A DNA stretch of 64,000 bases from Thioclava sp. GXIMD2076 (lineage in GTDB: Bacteria; Pseudomonadota; Alphaproteobacteria; Rhodobacterales; Rhodobacteraceae): NCBI RefSeq assembly GCF_037949795.1, contig NZ_CP149932.1, positions 124,001 through 188,000 on the forward strand, written 5' to 3'. The position numbers were made by a program, and so were the translations under genes. The notes under the pieces are model-generated. The model searched no databases. It saw only the letters and a program-made list of their open reading frames with translations, and was not told where the DNA came from. Below are positions 17,123 through 25,865 of the stretch, piece by piece; the stretch's first letter is position 1, and each line of letters starts with the position of its first letter.

Positions 17123-17569
17123 TTAGGCCGCGACCCGCACCAGCGCCGAGTTGATGCGGAACTGGCCGGTCATGCCCTTGGCGGTGGAGGCCGTGCGCGA
17201 ACGGTCGCGGATATTGGCGACCTTGGTATGGAAGTAGATCACCTCGCCATCGGGATCGGTGATCTTCACCGAGACATCCTCATTGGTGTTCGACTTGGCC
17301 ATCAGGATCTCCTGACCCGCATCCGTGTCGCCGGTCAGCAGGAAGGTGAAGTCACAAGTGCCGCCATCGAGCGCGCCGTTGACGTGCAGCGTGCGACCCT
17401 TGAGCGTGGTCTCGGTGGTATCTTCCGAGGTGTCGCCGATCTCGCCGAACTCGGTGATCTCGCCCACTTCGGCAAAACCGGTGAGCGCGCCAAAGCCTGC
17501 CGCATCGAGCGTCGCGGGTTTGCCTTCGGCCACTTCAACAGTGGCCCCGATATAGGTGCGTTGGGTCAT
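17123..17569 (-). CDS. major tail tube protein
   Basis: A 148-residue, mainly beta-type protein with the pattern of siphophage tube subunits: an acidic, Gly/Thr-rich first half (FGEIGDTSEDTTET) and a FLLTGDTDAGQEIL core, followed by a second beta half ending INSALVRVAA. It polymerises into hexameric rings around the tape measure. Position between head-tail connector genes and chaperones is standard. There is no start ambiguity; the gene begins three bases after the stop of the 17573 gene. Confidence 0.75.
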   Translation of the reverse strand: MTQRTYIGATVEVAEGKPATLDAAGFGALTGFAEVGEITEFGEIGDTSEDTTETTLKGRTLHVNGALDGGTCDFTFLLTGDTDAGQEILMAKSNTNEDVSVKITDPDGEVIYFHTKVANIRDRSRTASTAKGMTGQFRINSALVRVAA

Positions 17570-17572
17570 GGC

Positions 17573-17776
17573 TTAGCCTTTCTTCTCGGACGTCGCGGCG
17601 GGTTTGGTCTCCGCCGCGATAGTGATCGCACCCGAGCGGATACGCCCGCCCAGCACGTTTCGGTTGTCGATCAGATCGAGCACCGCTTGCGGCAGCTCGG
17701 TCTCTTTGCCTGCGGGCAGGGTATGACCGCTCGGCAGGGTCAGATCGCTCGACCCGGTATTCTTGACCTTCGGCAT
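17573..17776 (-). CDS. small head-tail region protein
   Basis: A 67-residue protein, MPKVKNTGSSDLTLPSG at the start, with a small beta domain and a Lys-rich tail (SEKKG). Small proteins of this look occur beside tail tube genes in related phages, but I know no assigned role. It follows the 17815 gene after 38 bases that contain a GC-rich hairpin without a T run. Confidence 0.55.
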   Translation of the reverse strand: MPKVKNTGSSDLTLPSGHTLPAGKETELPQAVLDLIDNRNVLGGRIRSGAITIAAETKPAATSEKKG

Positions 17777-17814
17777 CGCGAAGCTCCTTTGCTGTGAAGA
17801 ACGATCCCCGCGCC

Positions 17815-18225
17815 TTACCGGCGCAGGGGTTTGAGATATTGGAGCGTAAAACTGATGACGGCGGTGCCGATCACCGCCTCGCCCTCGCCATTGAGCGTGG
17901 TGGTGACCTCCTCGGGCGTGAGGGTGATCCGCTCGGTGCCGAAGGCCCCCATCACCGCCGCCTCGATCGCCTCGGCATCGCGGTCGAGCTGGTCCTCGAT
18001 CTCCGCGCCGCCCAAGCGCTTGATCACCACCTGCAGGAGCACCTCGCGCTCGAACGACGCCAGTGTGCCCGCCCGCCCCCGCTCGCGCGGGGTGGCCACA
18101 CCCATCACCGGCAGGTCATTGGCGGAGAAGTTCCCCGCCCAGGCCGAGACCAATGTAACGCCCGCGAGGTCTGCGGAGGCCGCTAGCGCCTCATGCGCGA
18201 GGCGGCGGAACTGCGTCCGGCTCAT
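17815..18225 (-). CDS. putative tail terminator / minor tail protein U-like
   Basis: A 136-residue protein located between the head-tail joining gene and the tail tube gene. Its alpha/beta pattern (FEREVLLQVVIKRLGG, then an acidic helix, then ISFTLQYLKPLRR) resembles the lambda gpU type that caps the tail tube and binds the head. It overlaps the upstream gene by four bases (ATGA). The call relies mostly on gene order. Confidence 0.6.
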   Translation of the reverse strand: MSRTQFRRLAHEALAASADLAGVTLVSAWAGNFSANDLPVMGVATPRERGRAGTLASFEREVLLQVVIKRLGGAEIEDQLDRDAEAIEAAVMGAFGTERITLTPEEVTTTLNGEGEAVIGTAVISFTLQYLKPLRR

Positions 18226-18548
18226 GCACGCACCTTGGAGAGCTCGCAGATCAGGAAGGCATCGGCGGCGGGCGAGCCCGAGGGGCGGATCAGCGCGATG
18301 GTATAGAGATCACCCGTCTGCGGGTCGATCCGGTCCCCCTTGGCGAGATCCGGCACCAGATCCCGCCGCACCCGCCAGGTGGGCGCCATGATGGTGATCG
18401 GGTGGCCGTCCTGATCCTCGGCCTTGATCGGCTCCGCGCGGAAGATCGACTGGATCTCGCGCGATGCCCTACCCTTGGGGGTGTAGGTAACCGGCTCGCC
18501 CAGAAGGTCGGAACAGATATCCGCCATCCCCGTCAGGAAGTAACTCAC
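18222..18548 (-). CDS. putative head-tail joining protein
   Basis: A 108-residue protein with a compact beta pattern (YTPKGRASREIQSIFR, PTWRVRRDLVPDLAKGD, LYTIALIRPSG) as in lambda gpFII-type connector proteins that close the head neck. It is coupled by four-base overlaps on both sides. Supported by gene order between the decoration-like protein and the tail terminator. Confidence 0.62.
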   Translation of the reverse strand: MSYFLTGMADICSDLLGEPVTYTPKGRASREIQSIFRAEPIKAEDQDGHPITIMAPTWRVRRDLVPDLAKGDRIDPQTGDLYTIALIRPSGSPAADAFLICELSKVRA

Positions 18549-18889
18549 CGGATCGTGCCATCGAGGAGGCCGAAGACCACGGCACTGCCCGCCGTGGCAT
18601 CCGTCAGGGCGGCGCCCACCAGCGGCTTCTCCGCCCCCTCGGCCCCGATCTCGGTGGTCAGCACTTTCGCTTCCGCATCCCAGTAAAGCGCAGCCCCCGC
18701 CGCGATTGCGAGCGCCGCGGGCTTGGGCAGATTACAGGCGATCTGGCGGGTGATCTCCACCTCCTGGCCTTCGGCTGCGGCATAGCCCGTCAGGCCGAAG
18801 AGCACGCCCACCCTCACCGGCTCGGACGCCGTCACATCATAGGGGGCAATCACAGCGACACTGTCGCCCTTGTGGTAATAGCCTTTCAT
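18545..18889 (-). CDS. capsid decoration-like protein, DUF2190 type
   Basis: A 114-residue protein starting MKGYYHKGDSVAVIAPYDV with an alternating beta pattern and a central ALAIAAGAALYWDAEAK segment, typical of DUF2190 proteins encoded after phage capsid genes. These are thought to decorate or stabilise the capsid. The ATG at 18889 is well placed after a hairpin that follows the capsid gene. Confidence 0.7.
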   Translation of the reverse strand: MKGYYHKGDSVAVIAPYDVTASEPVRVGVLFGLTGYAAAEGQEVEITRQIACNLPKPAALAIAAGAALYWDAEAKVLTTEIGAEGAEKPLVGAALTDATAGSAVVFGLLDGTIR

Positions 18890-18922
18890 GGCTGTCTCCT
18901 TTGGTCAGAGGTCAAACGACAA

Positions 18923-18944
18923 AGAGCGCCACAAGGGGCGCTCT
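18923..18944 (-). terminator. hairpin after the capsid gene, weak terminator or attenuator
   Basis: On the minus strand AGAGCGCC and GGCGCTCT form an eight-base stem with a six-base loop followed by TTGTC. The T run is short, so partial readthrough into the decoration gene is likely. Confidence 0.45.
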
Positions 18945-18975
18945 TCTGTCAGGTCATCGGTCTTTGCCTGCCCGC

Positions 18976-21147
18976 TTACTGGCCGGGATTGCGGTAGGCC
19001 CCGCGATAGTTCACGGCGCCCGCGCCAAAATCATGCTCGAGCGTCATGCGCATGCCCTGCGTGCCGAAGGGCTCGTCCACCCGCACCCGCGGGGCTTTGC
19101 GCCCGCGCAGATAGCCATGTTTGAACGAATGGCTGCGCTTTGACGGATCGACCAGCAGATACCATTCCTTGCCCTCGATCGCCTCGACCACCACCGGGCG
19201 CAGCTTGCCTGCGAACGGGTTGGTATCGGTGGCTTTGGTGGGCTGCACGTTCTGCGCCATATACTGCTCGGCCAGCGTCTCGTTCTCGGGCCCGACCAGC
19301 AGGATCGCGGGCGCATTCATCGTGATCACCCGCTTGCCATCGGCGGCCTTCATCTGGCGCAGCGCCTTGCGCCCTGCCGAGATCGCATTGACCGAGATCG
19401 CCGCCGCCGTGCCGAGATTGCCATGATCGGCATGGAAGACCTCCTTGCCATCGCGCAGCTTGGGGTTCGACAGGAAGATCTGCCAGAAGAGGCTCTCCTC
19501 GAACTCGGGCACGATCGCGCCGGCATTGTCGATCACCCCTTGGATCGCGCCCATATCGTCATTGACCAGCGCATGGCGCGAGATCGCGAGCCCCGTGGCA
19601 TAGGAGCCGAGCGCCAACGTCTCGGAGCTGTCGCCGATCGAGCCGAACTTGATCTCGCCCGTCTCATTGACCTTCTGCAGCGTCGGGAACTCGTCGGGGC
19701 GCACCACGCTATGCTCGCGGAAGTCGTTGAACTCCATCTCGCGCGAGAGCGCCGTGAAGGTGCCCCCGACAAGATCATAGCCCTGCTCGAGCACGCGGTT
19801 GACCGAGAGCGAGAGGATATTGGGGAAGTCCGAGCCGCTCTGCATCGCGCTCATGATGACATCCTCGCGCGAGGCATAGGAGCCAAAGCCCGGCGCGCGG
19901 GCGCCCATGGAGGCGGCCGCCATCTCGTGGATCGACATCTCCATATAGGGCCGCGCGCGGTCATCGGCGGGCGCCTCCCCCGAGATGCGCGAGGTGAGCG
20001 CCATGGTCATGCCCTCGCGGCGCGTGTCGCGATCCTCGCGGCCCACGCGGGCGGGCTGGTAGCCGCGCTCGGAGCGGGCCATCGAGATATCGGGCTGGGC
20101 GGCCGAGATCTCCTGCAGCATGCGATGCGAGGCGGTCTCGATGCTCACGCCCTCATCGATCAGCGCCTCGACAAAGCTCTCGCTCAGGCTGCCCGCGCTC
20201 ATATGCGGGCGCGCGGCCGAGAGGATCGCGCGGGCGCGGCGGCGCTCGTTGGCCACCGCCTGCTCCGAGCTCATCTGCATCGGTTGCGTGGTTTGGGGCG
20301 CGGGCGCGGTGCCGGCCTCCGGTGCCACTGCGCTGGTCATGCTGAGGGCCGCAGGCGTGCTGCTGGCCGTGTCGCCCGCATTCGGCGTGGTCGGGGTCGT
20401 CGTCTGGGTGGTGGGGGTGGTCATGGATACCTCCTTGAGGGCCGTCTCGGCCGGTTGTGTCGGTTGGGGGTGAGGCGCGCGGCCGGTCAGCGAGGACATC
20501 CGCAGGCAGGTCTCGGAATAGTGGCGCTGCGCGGCGGCAATGCTCTCGGCCGCTATCTCCGCGCTCATCGTGGCTGCGGGTCGCTGATCGGGCGGGCCCG
20601 CGCGCGCCTCGCCCGCGATCACCGCATCGGCAAAGCCCTTGGCCACCGCCTCTTCGGCGGTCATCCAGGTCTCGGCCATCATCAGCGCGCGCGCCTCCTG
20701 CGGGCTCATCCGCGCGCGGGCCGCATAGATCGCGGCGTACCCTTGGGCGGCACTGTCGAGCCGTTCGGCCGCCTTCAGGTGATCGGCGGCATTGCCCATG
20801 GCCAGCACCGAGGGGTCATGGATCATCATCACCGAGCCCGCGCTCATCTCGATCCGGTCCGCGCCCATCACCAGAAGCGAGGCCGCCGAAGACGCCTCGC
20901 CGATGATCCGCATGGTGATCCGCGCCGGGGCTTCGGTGAGCATCATCCGCACATCCTCGGCCGCCGACGGATCCCCGCCCGGCGAGTTGATCCGGATGGT
21001 GATCGCCGCCTGGCCAGCACAAGCCTCGAGCGCGCGGCGCACCATGGCGGGGCTGAACACGCCCTCATCCTCGGGATAGACATAAGGGTCCGGCAGGATC
21101 GCACCGGTCAGCACGATCTCTGCGCCCTGTAGCAAAGGCTGTGGCAT
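18976..21147 (-). CDS. ClpP-like prohead protease fused to HK97-type major capsid protein
   Basis: A 723-residue fusion. Residues 1-205 are a ClpP/S14-type protease: INSPGGD (53-59), GEASSAAS with the likely nucleophile S87, and H110 in MMIHDPS. Residues 205-390 are low-complexity, Thr/Pro/Ala-rich (TTTPTT, APAPQTTQ) and probably act as scaffold and contain the cleavage site. Residues about 400-723 are the HK97-fold capsid subunit, ending in the basic RGRKAPRVRV segment. Self-cleavage would release mature capsid protein. The start at 21147 (GAGGAC upstream) removes an Arg-rich out-of-family extension. Confidence 0.88.
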   Translation of the reverse strand: MPQPLLQGAEIVLTGAILPDPYVYPEDEGVFSPAMVRRALEACAGQAAITIRINSPGGDPSAAEDVRMMLTEAPARITMRIIGEASSAASLLVMGADRIEMSAGSVMMIHDPSVLAMGNAADHLKAAERLDSAAQGYAAIYAARARMSPQEARALMMAETWMTAEEAVAKGFADAVIAGEARAGPPDQRPAATMSAEIAAESIAAAQRHYSETCLRMSSLTGRAPHPQPTQPAETALKEVSMTTPTTQTTTPTTPNAGDTASSTPAALSMTSAVAPEAGTAPAPQTTQPMQMSSEQAVANERRRARAILSAARPHMSAGSLSESFVEALIDEGVSIETASHRMLQEISAAQPDISMARSERGYQPARVGREDRDTRREGMTMALTSRISGEAPADDRARPYMEMSIHEMAAASMGARAPGFGSYASREDVIMSAMQSGSDFPNILSLSVNRVLEQGYDLVGGTFTALSREMEFNDFREHSVVRPDEFPTLQKVNETGEIKFGSIGDSSETLALGSYATGLAISRHALVNDDMGAIQGVIDNAGAIVPEFEESLFWQIFLSNPKLRDGKEVFHADHGNLGTAAAISVNAISAGRKALRQMKAADGKRVITMNAPAILLVGPENETLAEQYMAQNVQPTKATDTNPFAGKLRPVVVEAIEGKEWYLLVDPSKRSHSFKHGYLRGRKAPRVRVDEPFGTQGMRMTLEHDFGAGAVNYRGAYRNPGQ

Positions 21148-21157
21148 GGAACTGTCC

Positions 21158-22707
21158 TCAGGGTTTGCGCGCGGCGGGCTGCGCCTGCGCCGCGTCTGGT
21201 CTCGCCGTCGTCGTCGCCGTCGGCGGTCGCGTGGTTCTGGGAGCGGGCGGCACCGGCCCACCGCCCTCGCTCTCGTCTTGCGCCGCATCCTCGATCCGCT
21301 CGCGCCGGATTACCGCCGGATCGAGCCCCATCTCGCGCTGCGCCCGCTGGCGGCTTGTCAGCCCCGCCTCGATCTCGCGGATCTTCGCGGGGATCTCGCG
21401 GGTCGGGTCGATCACCGGACGGCGTGGGGCGGTCCAGCCCAGCGTAAAGCCCGGCGCGCGCAGGAAGGCCATCTGCCAGGCCTCGAGCGTCCAGCGCCCG
21501 AGCCCCTCGCAGAGCTGGCCGATCATCACCTGCTGCTGCCAGGTCTCTACATTGCGGTCCATCTCCATCCGCCCCATCCGGCCCGAGGAGAGTTTACATG
21601 GCTCAGATCCCCGGCCAGCGCCTCATAGGTGATCCCGAGCCCCATCGCGACCGCCGCCAGCGTCTGGCGCATGAACGGGTCATAGCCATCCACCTTCGGC
21701 GGTGTGCTCCACGAGATCTTGGTCCCGGGCGGCAACTCGGTCAGCGTGCCGGGTGCCACATTGCTGAGCCCCATCGCCTCGGCCTCCTCCTCGGCATCCG
21801 ACGAAGACGCAGGCCCGTCATTATCCTCGCGCTCGACAAAGCCCGCCATGAGGGCGGCCATCTTCTGCTTGAGAATCTCGCCCTCCTGATAATCCGACAG
21901 ATCGCCGAGCGTCAGGAGCACGGGGGCAAACCAGCTGATCCCGCGCAGCTGGCCCGGACGGTCGATCCGGCGGATATGCAGGATATCCTCGGCCGGCACG
22001 CGGATCACCGACAGATCGGTGCGGCTGGAGGCGGTGCCCGGATGCTGGCGGAAAAGGTGATAGGCCACCACCCTGCCCTCGGGCCCGATCTCCAGCCCGT
22101 CGATCACCTCGTTCCCGCCGTGGGAGGTCACCCAGGGGCAGAGATAATCGGCCTCGAGGAGCTCGATCTGGAAGGGCAGCTTCAGCCGGCGCGCCTGCGC
22201 CCCCCGCCGCCAGCGCCTGCGCACCAGCACCTCGCCATCCTCGACCACCGCATTCATCGCAGCCCGCTGGAGCCCCGCCAGATGCAGCACCCCCATCGCA
22301 TCGAGATCGGTGCTGCCCAGATGGCCGAGCACAATCGCCTCGGCCTTCTGGCGGGTGCGGTCGGCGCTGGCCTTGACCGAAGGGATGATCCCCGTGCCCA
22401 CCACATTGCCGGTGATCACCGAGATCCCGCGCGCCGCATAGGGGCGGTTGCGCACAAAATCGCGGCTCACCCCGCGCAGACGCATCCGCGCGCCCTGCGC
22501 CATCCCCGCCCGATCGGCGGAACTGCCCGTGCCATGCCAGCTGCTGGTGCGCGACGAGCGCGAGGCGGCATCGTAATGCATAAGCATGCCGAGCCGCTTG
22601 CGTGCGAGCATCCGCGAGAGCCCCGCCTCAGGGGCGAGATAGCCGATCATCCGGTCGAGAAGACGCGGACCGGCCTGCACTGGTCCCTTGCTGCGGCCGG
22701 CCATCAC
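21158..22707 (-). pseudogene. phage portal protein (lambda type), split by a one-base frameshift
   Basis: Two frames together encode one lambda-type portal. The first (22707 to the TAG at 21547) reads normally to GDLSHVN, then becomes nonsense (SPRAGWGGW). The other frame continues with the family sequence SSGRMGRMEMDRNVETW and goes on to 21158. Family members read VN-x-SS at this point, so a single base is missing near 21590-21592; restoring it gives a 516-residue protein, the normal portal length. No slippery heptamer is present, so programmed shifting is unlikely. The portal is the DNA entry ring of the head, so as written no DNA could be packaged. The start overlaps gpW by four bases. Confidence 0.8.
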
Positions 22708-22910
22708 AGCCCCCGGCTCAGGCGCGGGCGCAGCTGGCGCAGGGTGGAGACCCGCCCCGCCCCCGTCACCTCGGCCTGCATCCGGCCCAACTGGCGCTGC
22801 ATCTCGTCGAGGCTGCGGAACTGCACCCGCTCGCCATTGACCTCGACGCTGGTCACGCCTTTGGCCATCGCCGCCTTCAGTTTGTCGATCTGGTCCTGCG
22901 TATAGGCCAT
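22704..22910 (-). CDS. head-tail joining protein gpW family
   Basis: A 68-residue protein, MAYTQDQIDKLKAAMAKG at the start, matching the gpW family in length and pattern (helix, short hairpin EVNGERVQFRSL, helix). In lambda, gpW finishes the packaged head and makes the tail-binding site. It lies between terminase and portal genes, as in lambda, and overlaps the portal start by four bases. Confidence 0.85.
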   Translation of the reverse strand: MAYTQDQIDKLKAAMAKGVTSVEVNGERVQFRSLDEMQRQLGRMQAEVTGAGRVSTLRQLRPRLSRGL

Positions 22911-22914
22911 GAGA

Positions 22915-25074
22915 TCATCTCCGCAGATAGTTGAGTGTCTGGACCCTGCGCCTCGGGCGCGCGGGCTTTGGAGCGGCGGCCGGAGCGGCCGTCTCCGCCA
23001 GGGCCACCGCCATGGAATTGAGGGGGCCCGCCGCCGCCCAGCCGGGGGCTGTCTCCCAGTCGCGGATGCGCAGGAGCCCGAGATATTCGGCGAGCGCCCG
23101 CGCCTGCACCGAGAGATCGAAGCTCTCGTTGCGGATCTGGCCGCGCCGCTTCTCCCAGCCCTCCTTGCCGCGCTCCTCGGCGATCAGCTCGCCTAGCTGG
23201 TCATCGCCCATCCAGAGCGCGGTATAGAAGGCCCCTGCCGCATCGCCATTGACCTTGCCGATCGCCGCACTCACCGTGTCCTTGATCCGGTCGGTCGCGA
23301 TATTGAGGATCCTGATCGAGCGGGCCTTCCTGCCTTTTGAGCCCCGTTCCGGCGTATCGAGCCAGACGCGGGCGGGCAGTTTGAACCCGCCCCGCCCGCG
23401 CGAGATGAACCAGCGTTTGGCAAGACCTGCCGCCTTGCGCCCGCGCCAGAAGGCCTCGGCATTGTCCGACACCCCGGGCGAGCCCTGGAAGTCCACCACC
23501 AGCGCGATGGCGCGCAGCCCGTAGCCCGCGTTTGCCACCGGCCAGACCTGCTCGCCAAGCGCTTCGAGCACCGCCCAGTCCTCGCCATAGCGCGCGGGCT
23601 GCACCGAACGCTCGGCTTCGGTATTGGGCGCACCCTCGGGCGGGGTGACCAGATCATGGCGTTCGACCACCTGCGCCCGTCCGCCCTCGCCCCAGGCGGT
23701 CACCTGCACCGGAAAGCGGTTATCCTGCACATCGACCGAGACGGTGACAAAGCGCACCCAGTCGGGCAGCACCCCGCGCGGCGTGGCCTGCGCGTGATCC
23801 TTGAGGAATTGCAGTCCGATCTCGGCCTCATTGCCAAACGCGCCTCGATAGGGCTTGCCGATCTCGGTGTAATAGACCCCCGACAGCTCGCTCTCGTCGC
23901 TCAGATCTTCGGCCTTGCGCCGCGCCGCCTCGAAGTTCGCCACGAGTTCCGGCCAGTTGGCAAAGGTCGCCGCCGCCCCATCAAGCGAATAGCTCGCCAC
24001 ATCGGTGCGCCGCACCGCACTATCGCCGATCGGCACCAGCGCGCGCCGGCCCGCCTCATCGACCTCCTGCCCCTCATGGAGCCAGCCGCCATGGCCCATC
24101 AGCGCGCGGCGGTTCAGCTCGATCTTGTGGCGATGCGCGATGAGCGCCCCGCAATGCGGACAGCCCATCTCGGCCCCGACGCCTGCATCGCCCGGATCGA
24201 GCGCCGCGTCATAGACGAGCCGGTCGAAGCGCGGCTCGAAGAGGCCCGTGCACTCCGGGCATTCCCAATACCACCGCCCCCGCGTGCCCTCATTGTAGAT
24301 GTTCACGATGCCCGCCGTGGTGGGCGGCAGCATATGCGGGGTGTCGGGCCCCGAATGCCAGCTCGGATCCTCCCATGGATGGGCGGGCGTGCTCTCGACC
24401 AGCACACAGCCGCGGCTGAGATAGGTCCGGATCCGCTGGCGCGCCATCCGGTAAGGCGTGCCCTCGGGGCTGTCCTTGGTGCCGAGCACCACCGGAAAGT
24501 GGTCGAAATCCGTCATCGCCACCAGCCCGTAGGTCCCGCCCGAGAGCTGCTGGGCCGTGGGATAGCCGATCTCGACCCGCGCGCCGCGGAAGCGCTTGCG
24601 CGAGAAGGTGCTGTCATCGCGGCCCTTGCCTAGCAGATCGTGGATGCGCGGGCTGTTGCGCACGATCGGATCGAGCTTGTGTTCGACCCATTTATCGCGC
24701 TCGGGGCGCGACATATGGATCACCTGCACCGGCATCGGATCGCACATTACGCGGTGCAGGCAGCTTGTCTGCAGCATCACCGTCTTGCCCGATTGCGAGG
24801 GGCCTACGAAGGCCACCACCTTGAAGCGGCGCGAGCCGGTCATATCGGCGGGCTCGACCATATAGGGCGTCATCATCCGGTCGATCAGCTGCCAGGTGCC
24901 CTGCGTCTCGACCCGCACATAGCGTTCGGCGGCATCGGTCACGCTCATCCGGTTCACCGTCTCGATGATCGGCATGGCATCGGCGAGGATCTCCTCGGGC
25001 CGCGTATAGGGCGGCAGCGGCTCGCGCAGACGCGCGGAATGCGCGCCCATGCGGGTGGTATCGATCTCGATCAT
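22915..25074 (-). CDS. terminase large subunit, GpA family
   Basis: A 719-residue packaging motor and nuclease. The ATPase part has Walker A GPSQSGKT (about residues 91-98) and a Walker B strand YGLVAMTDFDHF; a zinc-finger-like pair CPEC and CPHC lies at about residues 275-315; the nuclease domain follows, with VSVDVQDNRF and ALVVDFQGSPG. It cuts concatemeric DNA at cos-type sites and pumps it through the portal. The gene starts within the stop of the small-subunit gene (TGATG). Relation to lambda gpA indicates cohesive-end packaging. Confidence 0.92.
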   Translation of the reverse strand: MIEIDTTRMGAHSARLREPLPPYTRPEEILADAMPIIETVNRMSVTDAAERYVRVETQGTWQLIDRMMTPYMVEPADMTGSRRFKVVAFVGPSQSGKTVMLQTSCLHRVMCDPMPVQVIHMSRPERDKWVEHKLDPIVRNSPRIHDLLGKGRDDSTFSRKRFRGARVEIGYPTAQQLSGGTYGLVAMTDFDHFPVVLGTKDSPEGTPYRMARQRIRTYLSRGCVLVESTPAHPWEDPSWHSGPDTPHMLPPTTAGIVNIYNEGTRGRWYWECPECTGLFEPRFDRLVYDAALDPGDAGVGAEMGCPHCGALIAHRHKIELNRRALMGHGGWLHEGQEVDEAGRRALVPIGDSAVRRTDVASYSLDGAAATFANWPELVANFEAARRKAEDLSDESELSGVYYTEIGKPYRGAFGNEAEIGLQFLKDHAQATPRGVLPDWVRFVTVSVDVQDNRFPVQVTAWGEGGRAQVVERHDLVTPPEGAPNTEAERSVQPARYGEDWAVLEALGEQVWPVANAGYGLRAIALVVDFQGSPGVSDNAEAFWRGRKAAGLAKRWFISRGRGGFKLPARVWLDTPERGSKGRKARSIRILNIATDRIKDTVSAAIGKVNGDAAGAFYTALWMGDDQLGELIAEERGKEGWEKRRGQIRNESFDLSVQARALAEYLGLLRIRDWETAPGWAAAGPLNSMAVALAETAAPAAAPKPARPRRRVQTLNYLRR

Positions 25075-25721
25075 CAGGCTTCCTTCTGCTGGACGGGATC
25101 GCCTCCCTTCAGCGTCCGCACGATGGCGGGGGTCTCGAACATGTCCTTGCGGATGCGCAGCGCGGCCTGCACCAGCACCTCGTCACAGCGGCTTTGCAGC
25201 TTGTCGACCTGCGCGGGCGCGAGGCCGAACTCCACTTCGGCAAAATCGGGCAGCGACATCATCGCGTTGCGGAACGTGGTCAGCACGTCATCGATCATCG
25301 CCTGCATCCGGGCGCGGCGCACCAGATCGCCCCGCGCCTCGGCCGCGCGCGAGCGTTTGTAATCGGCATCGGCTTCTTCGGCGATCTGCGCCGCTGTCAG
25401 CACCTGCTCGTTGGGATCGGCATCCTCGTCATTGCGGAAGAGAAGCGACATCTGCGCCGAGGCGCGTTCGCTGGCCTCGAACCGGCGCTGCGTCTCGCCA
25501 TCGCGCCACATCTTCCACGCATAGCATTCCGAGAGCCGGAACGCATAGGATTGCCCGTTCGAGCCGCGCGCCACCACCGGCATGCCCTGCTCGAGATATT
25601 TGCTGATGATCGGCTCGGTCTTGTTGAGCCCGCGCGCGAGCTGCGTGCGGTTGACGATCTCGTCCTCGACCGTCTCGGGCAGAGGATAGCGCGCTAGTGC
25701 CGCCTCCAGATCGAACTCCAT
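25074..25721 (-). CDS. terminase small subunit, Nu1/DUF1441-like
   Basis: A 215-residue protein with an N-terminal winged-helix (NRTQLARGLNKTEPIISKYL) in which the later SYAFRLSECYAWKM matches Nu1/DUF1441 proteins, followed by a long charged helical region. It should bind the cos site and recruit the large subunit, with which its stop overlaps by one base. The ATG at 25721 with AGGGAG upstream is preferred to a longer frame that crosses the AT-rich leader. Confidence 0.78.
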   Translation of the reverse strand: MEFDLEAALARYPLPETVEDEIVNRTQLARGLNKTEPIISKYLEQGMPVVARGSNGQSYAFRLSECYAWKMWRDGETQRRFEASERASAQMSLLFRNDEDADPNEQVLTAAQIAEEADADYKRSRAAEARGDLVRRARMQAMIDDVLTTFRNAMMSLPDFAEVEFGLAPAQVDKLQSRCDEVLVQAALRIRKDMFETPAIVRTLKGGDPVQQKEA

Positions 25722-25865
25722 GAGGCCAACTCCCTTAAAAACAACAACAACCCAAACAGATACCCCCGACAAAAAAACACCATCTCCGCGGCACGGGGTG
25801 CGAATTACCCGCATGCGGGAAAGGGCCCGGAAGGACCCGTGGGCAATGGGCGGCTTCGGGCGGGC

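Noticed and set aside
19423-21132. 569-residue plus-strand open frame
   Set aside because: Antisense to the protease-capsid fusion, His/Arg/Gly-rich without motifs.
21580-21600. Programmed -1 frameshifting to make the portal
   Set aside because: The bases at the junction (gta aac tct) do not form an X-XXY-YYZ heptamer, and portals are not known to need it.
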